NCBI GenBank assembly: GCA_903856085.1
Contig: CAIOAT010000027.1
Span: forward strand, 1 to 48,030
Length of the DNA stretch: 48,030 bases
From: Candidatus Omnitrophota bacterium
Lineage (GTDB): Bacteria > Omnitrophota > Omnitrophia > Omnitrophales > Aquincolibacteriaceae
Direction of reading: 5' to 3'
Position 1 is the stretch's first letter, and each line of letters starts with the position of its first letter. The translations under genes were made by a program, and so were the position numbers. Below the pieces are notes generated by a model, which saw only the letters and a list, made by a program, of their open reading frames with translations, was not told the DNA's origin and searched no databases. Positions 8,550 to 16,123 of the stretch are shown piece after piece.

Positions 8550-9830
8550 TTAAAAAAAAGAATCTTTCCCGGTTAAACCGGCCATCCAGCGGCGGAGCTG
8601 TTTACGATAATAGAACAGCCTCACCCTTTTTTGTCGTTCCTTCCGAACCGGCAATGGAATCTGGCCAGGAAGACGGACAGCAGACGCCCCTGGACGCTCT
8701 ACAAAGAACTCCACTTCAACCCTTTCAAAGGGAATCTTGAGCAGCACGTCCATGGTTTCCGTAAGATCTTCTTCTTCTTCTGAGGGAAACCCCACGATCA
8801 CATCCGTCCTCAAAGAAATGAATGGAGCCTTACGTAGAATCGCGGTTGCCCCGAATAAAACATCCTCTTTCGTATATTCCCGATTCATAAGCTTAAGAAT
8901 CCTGTTGCTACCGGATTGAAAATCAAAATGAATACATCGGATTCGCTTGGAAAGCACCTCGAGAAAACGGTCAAGATCCGACAAGATGTGCTTGGGATGT
9001 AAATTATGCATTTCTAGAGTAAAAGAATCCCCCAGACCCAGGATTGCCTCCAGAAGTTGTGAAAGCCTCAAATTTTCCAGGTCAAGTCCGTAGGCCGACA
9101 GGTCATCCGCAACAAGGACAAAATGATCACACCCCATTTTCAAGGCCTCACGAACCTCATTAACGATTGAATCAAGAGCACGGCTCTTAAGTCGTCCCCG
9201 GGCAATGCGGATCGCACAATACGCACAAAAGTTAGAACACCCTCTGGCGCATCTAACAAGATAGGCGCGAGGTGCGTACGCGTAGGTGGTATTTAATAAC
9301 CGTCCCAACATTACGGCGGCGTTGGGAGAAATTGTGTGCGTGGCCCAATGGACCCAACGCATAATTTCGTGAACAATCTGCCAATACTTGACCTTTCCGT
9401 GAAAAGAGAAAACAAAACTATCTTCTCCCTTCCCCTCATCGAAGGTCGCAGAAAATCCAAAATATTCCCGAGCCCGGTCGACCTCAGCAGCCGAAAAGAA
9501 CAAACAATCGGCCACTGTGCTGATCCTGGCTTTTAATTGGTCCGTCATGCAACCGGTGACGATAATTACTGCCCCCCGATCCCTGTGGGGCCGCATCTTC
9601 CGGACCAAATCTATCGTCCAATTTTCGGTTATCGGCACAACAACACACGCCCCGATGATAATGACCGAGGCTTCCGCAGGATCATCAACGGGTTCAAACC
9701 GATTTTTCAAAAAAAGCTCACGGAAGTCCCGACAATCCAGCGATAACGAGTGGCATCCCGCTTTCTTTGAAGCGATATGAAAAGTTAAAGGAGCATTCAC
9801 TCTGGATGTCTTTTCCGATTGACCGTTCAT
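8550..9830 (-). CDS. MiaB/MtaB-like radical SAM methylthiotransferase paralogue without TRAM domain
   Basis: The 426-residue protein has the methylthiotransferase plan. An N-terminal UPF0004-like domain keeps three cysteines (C26 in KKAGC, C62 in IIGAC, C94 in VTGC) that bind the auxiliary cluster. The radical SAM core follows with ARGC198-SNF-C202-AY-C205-AIRIARGRLKSR and later FQSGSNRILKLMNREYT and TDVIVGFPSE. True MiaB, RimO and MtaB end in a TRAM RNA-binding domain; here the protein stops soon after FVERPGA plus a basic helix. The NTC motif is replaced by GAC and an ~65-residue insertion separates the two domains. The target is therefore probably not tRNA or S12; a role in the surrounding pathway is inference. 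Confidence 0.75.
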   Translation of the reverse strand: MNGQSEKTSRVNAPLTFHIASKKAGCHSLSLDCRDFRELFLKNRFEPVDDPAEASVIIIGACVVVPITENWTIDLVRKMRPHRDRGAVIIVTGCMTDQLKARISTVADCLFFSAAEVDRAREYFGFSATFDEGKGEDSFVFSFHGKVKYWQIVHEIMRWVHWATHTISPNAAVMLGRLLNTTYAYAPRAYLVRCARGCSNFCAYCAIRIARGRLKSRALDSIVNEVREALKMGCDHFVLVADDLSAYGLDLENLRLSQLLEAILGLGDSFTLEMHNLHPKHILSDLDRFLEVLSKRIRCIHFDFQSGSNRILKLMNREYTKEDVLFGATAILRKAPFISLRTDVIVGFPSEEEEDLTETMDVLLKIPFERVEVEFFVERPGASAVRLPGQIPLPVRKERQKRVRLFYYRKQLRRWMAGLTGKDSFF

Positions 9831-10075
9831 AAAATTAAGTCCCTAACCGACAATGAACCTTTTTCGCACATCCTTCACTCCAGACAACATAAACAAACGG
9901 AGCTATTCGTTTCGATGTGTCAAAAAAATACTCGCACAAACCTTCGCCCACTCACTTGACCGCGCCTGCATCATTAATGCGAACATCCACCCGCCCCCCC
10001 CCATCAAGTCCCTAGCTTCTACCGGTGCATCCTTAATCGACTCCGAGGAGAAAAGACAACCCTCTTTAATTCAAT

Positions 10076-11830
10076 CTATTTCCTAAGCTTGAATAAACCA
10101 AACGGAATAGAATACTCATCGTTACCCTTGATAAAAAACATCGCTATGGCTATCAAAGAAAAGGCTGCGAGCAAGGGATAGAGCGGTGATTGATGCTGCA
10201 AGGAGAAAGCGAACTTTGACCGATAAGTTACACCGATCATTGAGAGGACAAACAATCTGGCGAGAGCAGCCAGCAACAAAGCGGTCATTATTACGAAAGG
10301 AATACCGAATTTGCCTTTTTTTAATACTAAAACCATATGATAGACGTACGAAATAACTCCTAGGACGACAAGAGAGAACAGATAAAAACGAAATATTAAC
10401 AACAGAGCATCCAAAATGTATAATTTAAACACATCCAAGGACTGCGGATGATTCAATAATGAAGAATCGCCCTTCCTGGGAGCGATCCTGTCTTTCGTCA
10501 TATCCTTATAAAAAAGAAGCGTCTGATCCGACGCCTCGCTGAGGGGACAGAATTCGATATGGAAGTTTTCAAGCCAGACAACAGAAAATATCGTTTTTGA
10601 AAAAGTAGAAATAAACGGCCCCAAGTATTCCTCATGCCGTAGGAATGCTAAACCGTCCTGCCGCATTTTATAACATTCAAGCTTCCCCTGGTCACAGGCG
10701 TTGTTTACTTCCATAGTTAAACGCCGGTAGTATTTTGCAGCACTTTCACCGGAGCTATAATATCCCGCCAAAGCGACCGCTTCTCTGAATGCCCATATAA
10801 AAAACGAACTAATGTCTTTGCCTTGATACGGGCCAAAGTGTCCCCATACTTTTCCACACTTCCCTTCCAAAAAAGGTCGAAGCTCAGCAAACGCGGGACT
10901 CACTGTATAAATACGCTTCCGTGTTTCACGAGAAACAGGCAGCCACATTTGAAACGGTTTCGGCACCACTCGCGTCAAAGCACCATAAGCATTAGCAAAA
11001 TCACTCTGAGTTTGCTCACACGTTGTAAAAACACCATAATAGATTTTGTTGATACCTGCTACAGAACCCACAGCGATAGCAGCAATGATTATGGGAACGC
11101 AACACACACCTAAGCGCTTTTTCTTTCCTTTTGAAAATAATCCGACGGGAACAAATAGAGTTACTAACAATAAGATTAAGGAAGGCAACAATATAACACC
11201 TTCTTCTCGAGTCAGCCAAAAAGCCGCGAAGGAAAAGCCCAAACCGATATTCCACAGAACAAAATTCTTGATGGGAGCGTCTTTTCTCAAAAGAAGTCCT
11301 ATCGCGAACGAAAAGACTAACAGTGAAAGCGAGAAATAGACGTCTCCGCGAAGCACTCTTTCCATTTCTCTGATCGGATAGCTAATGGGGTGAAATAAAA
11401 GGGTGGTGTAAAAAATGAGAAGTAACAGCGGGTTATTACGCAGCAGCGGACGCACGGCAATGACAAACACAAAACAACCGCAAACGTACAGAAGCTGCTG
11501 CGAATAGCTAAGAGGGATTCCCAACCAAAACATAGAAGCGATCCAGAGAGGATAAAACGGTAATTTCGCCAACGTTAAGCTGTTATATGCTCCCAGCCAC
11601 TCTCCAGAAGCTATGTGCTGGGCAAGCCTCAAGAATAGTAAATCATCGTGGGGGCGAAACATTGCCACAATGGTTTGAGTGCTTACGAGCCACAACTTGA
11701 TCAGTGCCAAAAGAACCAACAATCCCCAAAACCATACGGGGAAAATCCATTTTGATTCAGGAAATGGAATAAGCCATCGTTTTGCGGAACGAAGCAACCT
11801 TCCTGGGATACCAAGAATTGTTTTTTCCAT
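10076..11830 (-). CDS. Polytopic membrane protein, GT-C / ArnT-like glycosyltransferase candidate
   Basis: The 584-residue protein has about eleven hydrophobic segments: one at ~28-50, a run between ~95 and 260, and the last group from ~475 to 570. A large soluble loop lies at ~265-470. After the first segment comes RPHDDLLFLRLAQHIASGEW (DD at 62-63) and then KLPFYPLWIA, the layout of GT-C enzymes (first extracytoplasmic loop with an acidic pair, then KxPxYP). Such enzymes move sugars from polyprenyl phosphate to lipid A, glycans or proteins on the periplasmic face. The assignment rests on this motif and topology alone. The final ~250 bases before the methylthiotransferase-like gene hold no gene I can see. 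Confidence 0.5.
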   Translation of the reverse strand: MEKTILGIPGRLLRSAKRWLIPFPESKWIFPVWFWGLLVLLALIKLWLVSTQTIVAMFRPHDDLLFLRLAQHIASGEWLGAYNSLTLAKLPFYPLWIASMFWLGIPLSYSQQLLYVCGCFVFVIAVRPLLRNNPLLLLIFYTTLLFHPISYPIREMERVLRGDVYFSLSLLVFSFAIGLLLRKDAPIKNFVLWNIGLGFSFAAFWLTREEGVILLPSLILLLVTLFVPVGLFSKGKKKRLGVCCVPIIIAAIAVGSVAGINKIYYGVFTTCEQTQSDFANAYGALTRVVPKPFQMWLPVSRETRKRIYTVSPAFAELRPFLEGKCGKVWGHFGPYQGKDISSFFIWAFREAVALAGYYSSGESAAKYYRRLTMEVNNACDQGKLECYKMRQDGLAFLRHEEYLGPFISTFSKTIFSVVWLENFHIEFCPLSEASDQTLLFYKDMTKDRIAPRKGDSSLLNHPQSLDVFKLYILDALLLIFRFYLFSLVVLGVISYVYHMVLVLKKGKFGIPFVIMTALLLAALARLFVLSMIGVTYRSKFAFSLQHQSPLYPLLAAFSLIAIAMFFIKGNDEYSIPFGLFKLRK

Positions 11831-12065
11831 AAAAAGAGGCGCTATCTTTTTTCACTAAAGCTTCATTTAAACACAGTGACCTTTAACTTGCCTCATGAGT
11901 CGTGCCAACATACGGAAGAGTGACTGCTCTTTTGACCCGCAAGAAACAAACGCGCTCTCGCGCCCGAGAATCGTGAGCTGATCGTTTCAAAAACACCCGG
12001 CGGCGGATACTGCCTGCCGATTTTGGACACCCATCTACTGCTATAAAAACATGCCGCGAGGGCCT
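11831..12065. other. Intergenic stretch between host cluster and prophage end
   Basis: No convincing gene. A 67-codon minus frame crosses the region and the terminator, but its composition and lack of a ribosome binding site argue against coding. The region precedes the candidate attachment site and is taken as host DNA. Confidence 0.4.
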
Positions 12066-12097
12066 AAAAAAAGCCATCGGAATCAACTTCCGATGGC
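12066..12097 (-). terminator. Rho-independent terminator, minus strand
   Basis: A perfect 10-bp stem (GCCATCGGAA, 12073-12082, with TTCCGATGGC, 12088-12097) closes a 5-base loop. On the minus strand it is followed directly by seven T (12066-12072). It stops leftward transcription, either of the phage late operon or originally of the tRNA whose 3' end appears at 12217. Confidence 0.85.
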
Positions 12098-12216
12098 CTT
12101 ATTGGTTATAGCACTCTTAATTCCCGGGCATCGTCATGCTGTCACTAATACTAACTCGCCGTTTTGATAACGGTACGTTTCAACTTCTGTCTCTTCGAGC
12201 CAGTTTACTATTAAAA

Positions 12217-12237
12217 TGGTGGAGGTGGAGGGAATTG
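12217..12237 (-). other. Candidate attL: 3' end of a tRNA gene
   Basis: Read on the minus strand, these 21 bases correspond to tRNA positions 56-76: CAATT (end of the T-loop), CCCTC (T-stem 3' strand), CACCTCC (acceptor 3' strand), A, CCA. Immediately beyond, GAGGG needed to pair the T-stem is absent, and the sequence is unlike a tRNA. A tRNA tail cut at the T-loop, at a host/phage boundary and followed ~120 bases on by a terminator, is what integration in a tRNA gene leaves at the distal end. The acceptor sequence implies a tRNA beginning GGAGGTG. The matching core should recur at the far end of the prophage. Confidence 0.5.
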
Positions 12238-12335
12238 CAAAGCCAGAAGCCTCCAATAGATCACCATAACGTCTATACACACCCTTCTATATATATACCG
12301 TTATTTATCAAAGTTTACTATCTTTCGGTGATTAC

Positions 12336-12355
12336 TGCTACCGAAATTGCTACCG
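12336..12355. repeat. Direct repeat pair, possible integrase arm-type sites
   Basis: TGCTACCG occurs at 12336-12343 and 12348-12355, exactly 12 bases apart, about 100 bp to the phage side of the tRNA-like core. Short spaced direct repeats flanking the core are typical of arm-type sites bound by tyrosine integrases. The spacing and place are seen; the function is inferred. Confidence 0.35.
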
Positions 12356-12356
12356 G

Positions 12357-12797
12357 TCAAAACATGAACGGGATTACACAAACACTCATGAGGGATATAA
12401 GAGCTTCTTCGCTGACGGCCGTTTCAGGATGATCGAGGAGAAAGAAAGCAGTTGCGCCGGCGGCCATGTACGCCTGTAGGATACCAAGCTGCCAATGACC
12501 TAAACAGATACCGGAGATAAGGCCCGCAGCCGCTAACGCTGACGCATAGATTCCACGCTCATAATTCTTTGAGTACGGAAGCGTCAACAAAGGAGCATAA
12601 ATACATAAAACAAGGATTTTCCAAGAGACTGAGCCCAAAACTTGCGCCAGGATCGCGCAGGACGACAGGAAGAGAGCCGGGCCGACATACCGCCTGACCC
12701 ACTTTTGGGAGCGTCCACCTACACAATAACAAATCGTAAATAGGACCGTTGGAACGAACCGAAACGGGACAACCAACACTAGAAGCCACTCACTCAT
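12357..12797 (-). CDS. Multi-pass membrane protein of unknown function, last phage gene
   Basis: The 146-residue product is hydrophobic nearly throughout, with about four or five membrane segments and a short charged loop (GGRSQKWVRR, ~27-37). The start overlaps the end of the upstream membrane gene by 8 bases, so the two are probably translated together. It ends within the candidate arm-site repeats and is the last gene of the minus-strand phage run. Position after the lysis genes and before attL is typical of cargo (moron) genes such as exclusion proteins or of extra lysis proteins. No family is recognised. Confidence 0.6.
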   Translation of the reverse strand: MSEWLLVLVVPFRFVPTVLFTICYCVGGRSQKWVRRYVGPALFLSSCAILAQVLGSVSWKILVLCIYAPLLTLPYSKNYERGIYASALAAAGLISGICLGHWQLGILQAYMAAGATAFFLLDHPETAVSEEALISLMSVCVIPFMF

Positions 12798-13110
12798 GTT
12801 TATTGAAATCTATCAGGTGGATACAAAGACCGAGCATTGAAAGGCCAAACGAAACCACGCCCAAAGTCGCCCAAGTCTTATGCTCTGATCCAAAATTCCA
12901 ATACATCTGAGAGATCGTCTTTTTAATTCTTGTCCCGTCCTTTTGTTTCCATCCGATCGTGACGCCGTACACCTCAAACGAACATATTAATAGGGTGATC
13001 CCGATAGCGACATAATTCCACGGAAAGCCGCCCATAAATCCGCATAGGATAAATAGCGCGTCAAATCCTATCAACATACAAAGCCCTACGGTTCTCATAG
13101 GTTTTTTCAT
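12790..13110 (-). CDS. Membrane protein of unknown function
   Basis: Starting at the ATG that overlaps the stop of the spanin lipoprotein gene (TAATG at 13110), this 106-residue protein has three hydrophobic segments: ~8-25, ~33-50 and a third at ~83-100. They are separated by a basic stretch (GWKQKDGTRIKKT). A GTG three codons upstream is also in frame, but the overlapping ATG has AGGTG at a good distance. No homology is recognised. It belongs to the terminal membrane-protein group of the late operon. Confidence 0.6.
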   Translation of the reverse strand: MKKPMRTVGLCMLIGFDALFILCGFMGGFPWNYVAIGITLLICSFEVYGVTIGWKQKDGTRIKKTISQMYWNFGSEHKTWATLGVVSFGLSMLGLCIHLIDFNKHE

Positions 13111-13313
13111 TATTTGCACCTGTCAAATTGAAACTTGTAATACGAATCACTCAAGAATGCTCCACGGACCGGAGCTTTCAGCGTATCCCCTTTCTCAAGC
13201 CAAACGATATCTTGTCCCGCGATAACAGGAACGTCTTTACCTGTAGAGGCGCATCCGACATTGTGCAGAGACAAGGCCAGTAGTATCATGATTATCAATA
13301 GCCGTTTGAGCAT
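13110..13313 (-). CDS. Outer-membrane spanin-like lipoprotein (Rz1-type)
   Basis: The 67-residue product opens with a signal sequence (KRLLIIMILLALSLHNVGC) ending in a lipobox-type LHNVGCAS, so Cys21 would be lipidated. A ~45-residue periplasmic tail follows. The gene begins inside the preceding 60-residue gene in another frame (overlap 13237-13313), the nested arrangement of Rz/Rz1 spanins. Spanins bridge inner and outer membranes and disrupt the outer membrane in the last step of lysis, which indicates a diderm host. Confidence 0.65.
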   Translation of the reverse strand: MLKRLLIIMILLALSLHNVGCASTGKDVPVIAGQDIVWLEKGDTLKAPVRGAFLSDSYYKFQFDRCK

Positions 13314-13419
13314 CTTTTTTCGCCTCCTCGTATTTCTGGTTTATCCCGGCCCGGTACTCCACTAACTTAGCAACAAGGCCAAGCAATAGGAATACCGAGC
13401 CGCAAATAAAATAACTCAT
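13237..13419 (-). CDS. Inner-membrane spanin-like protein (Rz-type, short)
   Basis: This 60-residue protein has an N-terminal membrane anchor (residues ~3-20, YFICGSVFLLLGLVAKLV) followed by a hydrophilic, probably helical tail (NQKYEEAKKDAQTAIDNHD). Together with the nested lipoprotein gene this gives the i-spanin/o-spanin pattern. The periplasmic part is much shorter than in lambda Rz, so the two tails would have to span the periplasm by other means, or the pair is reduced. The start overlaps the holin-like gene's stop by 4 bases. Confidence 0.55.
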   Translation of the reverse strand: MSYFICGSVFLLLGLVAKLVEYRAGINQKYEEAKKDAQTAIDNHDTTGLVSAQCRMRLYR

Positions 13420-13637
13420 TGCTGAGGTTCGCCCTTCGGTACGTTTTTATTCTTTAGCCAGTTCGCTCCCGCCACGATCAAAAAACCTACAAGCGCGGAG
13501 AGCGTCATTTGCCCCCACTTTGCAGGGATAAGATTCGTGACTATAGATGGATTGGCTATCACAATCCCCGCCGCTGATGTAACAAGCGCGGTGAAGAACC
13601 CCATCCCACCTTTTTGAAACATTTTTCCAAAGTCCAA
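13416..13637 (-). CDS. Holin-like small membrane protein
   Basis: The 73-residue protein has two hydrophobic segments (about 14-32, FFTALVTSAAGIVIANPSI, and 47-60, LSALVGFLIVAGANW) and a basic C-terminus (LKNKNVPKGE). It lies directly before the spanin pair. Small two-helix proteins with charged tails in this place are usually holins that open the inner membrane. The class is inferred from size, topology and neighbours. Confidence 0.5.
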   Translation of the reverse strand: MDFGKMFQKGGMGFFTALVTSAAGIVIANPSIVTNLIPAKWGQMTLSALVGFLIVAGANWLKNKNVPKGEPQQ

Positions 13638-13638
13638 T

Positions 13639-13848
13639 TTAAACCTCCTTTTGTTTTGATGCGGTCGATAATACTTTATCTTCGTAAAACCTTTTGAGAC
13701 TCAAAAGCTCCTCGCGTTCCTCCGCGTATTCATTCGTCAAAAGAACGAGCAATTTTTTACATGAGTGGTACACCATCGTTAGCCGGTGCAGACAATCATG
13801 ACACGATACGAAATACTCCTTGCCGCATTTGTCACAAAGTCCGCCCAT
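13639..13848 (-). CDS. Small protein with CxxC pairs, probable zinc finger
   Basis: 69 residues: the N-terminal third has C5-DK-C8-GKEYFVS-C16-HD-C19, a compact four-cysteine knuckle. A helical, acidic stretch (NEYAEEREELLSLKRFYEDKV) follows. The ATG has AAGGGG upstream. The function is unknown; it may be a small regulator or adaptor. It lies between two membrane-protein genes of the lysis region. Confidence 0.6.
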   Translation of the reverse strand: MGGLCDKCGKEYFVSCHDCLHRLTMVYHSCKKLLVLLTNEYAEEREELLSLKRFYEDKVLSTASKQKEV

Positions 13849-13850
13849 TC

Positions 13851-14141
13851 CTACCCCTTAAAGTAATGGATATTGTGGATTAACCACTCTGCGAACATTC
13901 CCGACAACCTCAAAAGATTGACGATAACTGCTCCTGCGATAATCCAGAGAAGTTTCACAGCCGTATTCTGCCGATCCAGAAGAATTTGCACCTTGTACTC
14001 AAGGCCATGTTTCACGTCCCCGTTTCCACGGATAGCGACAAATAACTCCTTGAGCCATTTATGATGAATGGAGCAAAGCCGGTTTTCTTCCGTCCTAAGG
14101 TCCTCAGGGTTTAAATCGTCTGGATCAGTTTTTCGGATCAT
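13851..14141 (-). CDS. Small protein with one C-terminal membrane segment
   Basis: The 96-residue product is hydrophilic for ~60 residues (acidic DPDDLNPEDLRTEEN start, then a basic helix) and has one membrane segment at ~64-82 (LLWIIAGAVIVNLLRLSGMF). The start overlaps the upstream gene's stop (ATGA). Single-span proteins of this shape occur in lysis cassettes as alternative holins or antiholins, but nothing specific supports that here. Confidence 0.55.
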   Translation of the reverse strand: MIRKTDPDDLNPEDLRTEENRLCSIHHKWLKELFVAIRGNGDVKHGLEYKVQILLDRQNTAVKLLWIIAGAVIVNLLRLSGMFAEWLIHNIHYFKG

Positions 14142-14851
14142 AGAATCACCGTAATACTCCTCTTCCTTTGGTCTGCGACCGTGTACGTTAATGTTATGGA
14201 TATTCTGTCCGATTTATGTCTCAAAAACTGAGTGTCTCCTCCCGTCGGATACCAAACATTCGGAGGCATTTTATTATAAAGTCTTAATTTAATCGCTGCG
14301 TCAGAAGGCATTGACACCGAAACGGGAAAACCTCCAACGTCCTCCCAAGAAGGAGGGCAACCGTCTGTAACGATAGGATCGCTTGCGTATCCTTCTGGAT
14401 AGCTTTTCCAATCCCCGTAACCAGTTCTTGCGGGACAGTTAATCGCACCTGAGAATGTCCCGATTAAAGTACCATCTCCAGAACGCAACTGAAACGGGCC
14501 GCTTTGTGCGTCTCCCGCACTCATTACAAGCCCGCTATACTGCTTATTCATGCTTCGAGTGGTGTACCGATAAATGTACGCTCCTACAACTTCCGTTACG
14601 ATCGCTCCCGCAGGAACTCCAAGATTTTCAAAAGTCGTTGTTAGCTCCCAGTAATTCAAACTCGAAGGGTCAAGCCTTCTTGTGGAAGTCCATAACGCGC
14701 CGCCAAGCCAAGGATCGTTCCGCAATTTCGGGTGATGCCTCCTCGCCCACCTCATCCTTGGCTGATTCGCATATCCTTGTCCAAACTGCGGATAAGCAAC
14801 CCATCCTTGCACGTCAGTCTGAAAATCGAATAATTGTGTGTTCGTCGTCAT
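14138..14851 (-). CDS. Putative virion or fibre-associated protein, unknown
   Basis: 237 residues, no signal peptide or membrane segment, rich in aromatic residues and beta-type composition (PQFGQGYANQPRMRW, GALWTSTRRLDPSSLNYWEL). One compact globular domain seems likely. It is the last large soluble product of the fibre region before the lysis genes, so a fibre tip or virion surface protein is the most likely class. No motif identifies it. Confidence 0.55.
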   Translation of the reverse strand: MTTNTQLFDFQTDVQGWVAYPQFGQGYANQPRMRWARRHHPKLRNDPWLGGALWTSTRRLDPSSLNYWELTTTFENLGVPAGAIVTEVVGAYIYRYTTRSMNKQYSGLVMSAGDAQSGPFQLRSGDGTLIGTFSGAINCPARTGYGDWKSYPEGYASDPIVTDGCPPSWEDVGGFPVSVSMPSDAAIKLRLYNKMPPNVWYPTGGDTQFLRHKSDRISITLTYTVADQRKRSITVIL

Positions 14852-14877
14852 AAAACCTTTCGCCTCCCCGTTCCCAA

Positions 14878-14895
14878 CGGATACTGCGGTATCCG
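14878..14895. other. Intercistronic stem-loop
   Basis: A perfect 7-bp inverted repeat (CGGATAC / GTATCCG) closes a 4-base loop in the 61-base gap upstream of the 237-residue gene. No T-tract follows on either strand, so it is more likely an mRNA-stability or processing element than a terminator. Confidence 0.35.
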
Positions 14896-14912
14896 GTAGG
14901 AGCGAGAGGAGG

Positions 14913-15272
14913 TTAGGGAACCTGATTCAAATTAGGGTTCGGCGTGTTCATATCAACGTCGATGCTACCGTCTGCATTTTCCGTATAAGAAAACGGAGGG
15001 ACTAACGGCTCGTACACCTGATTCGATTCTTTGGCGATCGCATACAGAAATTCTTGGAGCTGAGTGAAAATATCGAAAAGGAATTTCCCATCCGTCCCCC
15101 ACTCCTGCATGATCTCCCGCGCTGTAATCTTCGGGTTATTCCAAGTCCTTGCGAATAACTGCTTGGCTTGTACCGACAGCCCCATAAAGATATTCATAAA
15201 CGCTTTTCTCTGTAACTCGACCTCTTTCTGCGCGTTTGTTTCGTTCCCAAATTCAGCAGGTAAAATCCCCAT
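14913..15272 (-). CDS. Phage protein of unknown function
   Basis: The 119-residue product is mainly helical in its first two-thirds (KEVELQRKAFMNIFMGLSVQ, WGTDGKFLFDIFTQLQEFLY) and ends in a Pro/Asn/Asp-rich tail. It could be a small fibre-assembly chaperone, given its place among fibre genes, but this rests on context alone. Confidence 0.55.
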   Translation of the reverse strand: MGILPAEFGNETNAQKEVELQRKAFMNIFMGLSVQAKQLFARTWNNPKITAREIMQEWGTDGKFLFDIFTQLQEFLYAIAKESNQVYEPLVPPFSYTENADGSIDVDMNTPNPNLNQVP

Positions 15273-15284
15273 AGTTTTCTCCTT

Positions 15285-15689
15285 TTAGAAAAAGTTGACT
15301 AAAATTCCGTCCTCAAAATACATTGTTTGCCCGCTGTAACTGTCATAGATGGAAGTCGTGATTCCTTGATTCCAACTTGAAGAAAAGAATCCCCCGCCGC
15401 CCTGCACTTGGCCCCCGTAAACGCTTCCGTATAAATTCCCATAGACTGTTCCATACAGATCGCAACTTAATCCGTAATAAACGGTCAGGGAATTGCAACT
15501 AAGAGAATCGAATCCCCCATAAGTGGCATTGAGGCTGTTGACATTGTTAAGGCTGTGATAATTTAAATCGACGTCCTGATTCGCTCCGGTGTAAGGAACA
15601 TACGCCCCAACCCCGACAAGTCTCTGCTTATCCCTTTTAAAACTCGAACGGCCTTGAGGGTTTAACCCCTGCCCTTCCGGAAGCTCCAT
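15285..15689 (-). CDS. Tyr/Gly-rich repeat-containing phage protein, probable fibre component
   Basis: The start chosen is the ATG overlapping the upstream stop (TAATG at 15689), giving 134 residues. The middle holds short repeats: asparagine-rich LNYHSLNNVNSLNATYGG, then a run of YG units (LYGTVYGNLYGSVYGGQV) about 4 residues apart, then GGGGFFSSSW. Such regular short repeats suggest a slender beta-structured stalk. The C-terminal ~30 residues (IYDSYSGQTMYFEDGILVNFF) may form a cap. The function is unknown; late-operon position supports a virion surface protein. Confidence 0.6.
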   Translation of the reverse strand: MELPEGQGLNPQGRSSFKRDKQRLVGVGAYVPYTGANQDVDLNYHSLNNVNSLNATYGGFDSLSCNSLTVYYGLSCDLYGTVYGNLYGSVYGGQVQGGGGFFSSSWNQGITTSIYDSYSGQTMYFEDGILVNFF

Positions 15690-16120
15690 TAGAAATCTTC
15701 TCCGAGAACGGTTATGTATTGCGTTTTGAGGTTTGTCACGACAACCGTATTGCTCCAATAAAGCGACCATCCCGCTTTAAGACTTATTATTTTATTCCCC
15801 GCTTGATCGACCCTCTTAAATACATCGATTAAGTTATAAACATAGTCGAGAACGGAAACGGGGAGCGTCGTTGCGACGTTTCCCGATTGCGCCAAGATCG
15901 TGAAGGTCCCGAGAAGAGCGTAATTCACGCCATCAAACGCCCAAAGCTGACTCGTTTTCTGACTGGTGTCATCCATCGTAACGATGATGGAACGGACAAT
16001 GCTTCCGTTCGCTCCCGCCGTAAAAATCAGTTTCTTTGAGTTCGCCGCATCGGCGTTGACGATCTTGGAGATTTGACAGTTTTCAACGGCTGTGAGAAAC
16101 AGGTCTGTATTTTTCGGCAT
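15689..16120 (-). CDS. Phage protein, beta-rich, probable fibre-associated
   Basis: 143 residues with alternating hydrophobic strands. The segments FTAGANGSIVRSIIVTMDDTS and LLGTFTILAQSGN resemble a small phage structural family in which a GANGSxIxSIxVxxxDTS stretch is typical. I recognise the family pattern but not a named member. It is translationally coupled to the following gene and lies 4 bases after the preceding one. Confidence 0.6.
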   Translation of the reverse strand: MPKNTDLFLTAVENCQISKIVNADAANSKKLIFTAGANGSIVRSIIVTMDDTSQKTSQLWAFDGVNYALLGTFTILAQSGNVATTLPVSVLDYVYNLIDVFKRVDQAGNKIISLKAGWSLYWSNTVVVTNLKTQYITVLGEDF

Positions 16121-16123
16121 GGA

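Noticed and set aside
11883-12086. 67-codon minus-strand frame near the prophage boundary
   Set aside because: It begins inside a terminator hairpin and has no ribosome binding site or plausible composition.
12217-12300. Complete tRNA or tmRNA gene
   Set aside because: Only the 3' 21 bases fit. The T-stem 5' strand, anticodon and D arms and the 5' acceptor strand are missing, so it is a remnant.
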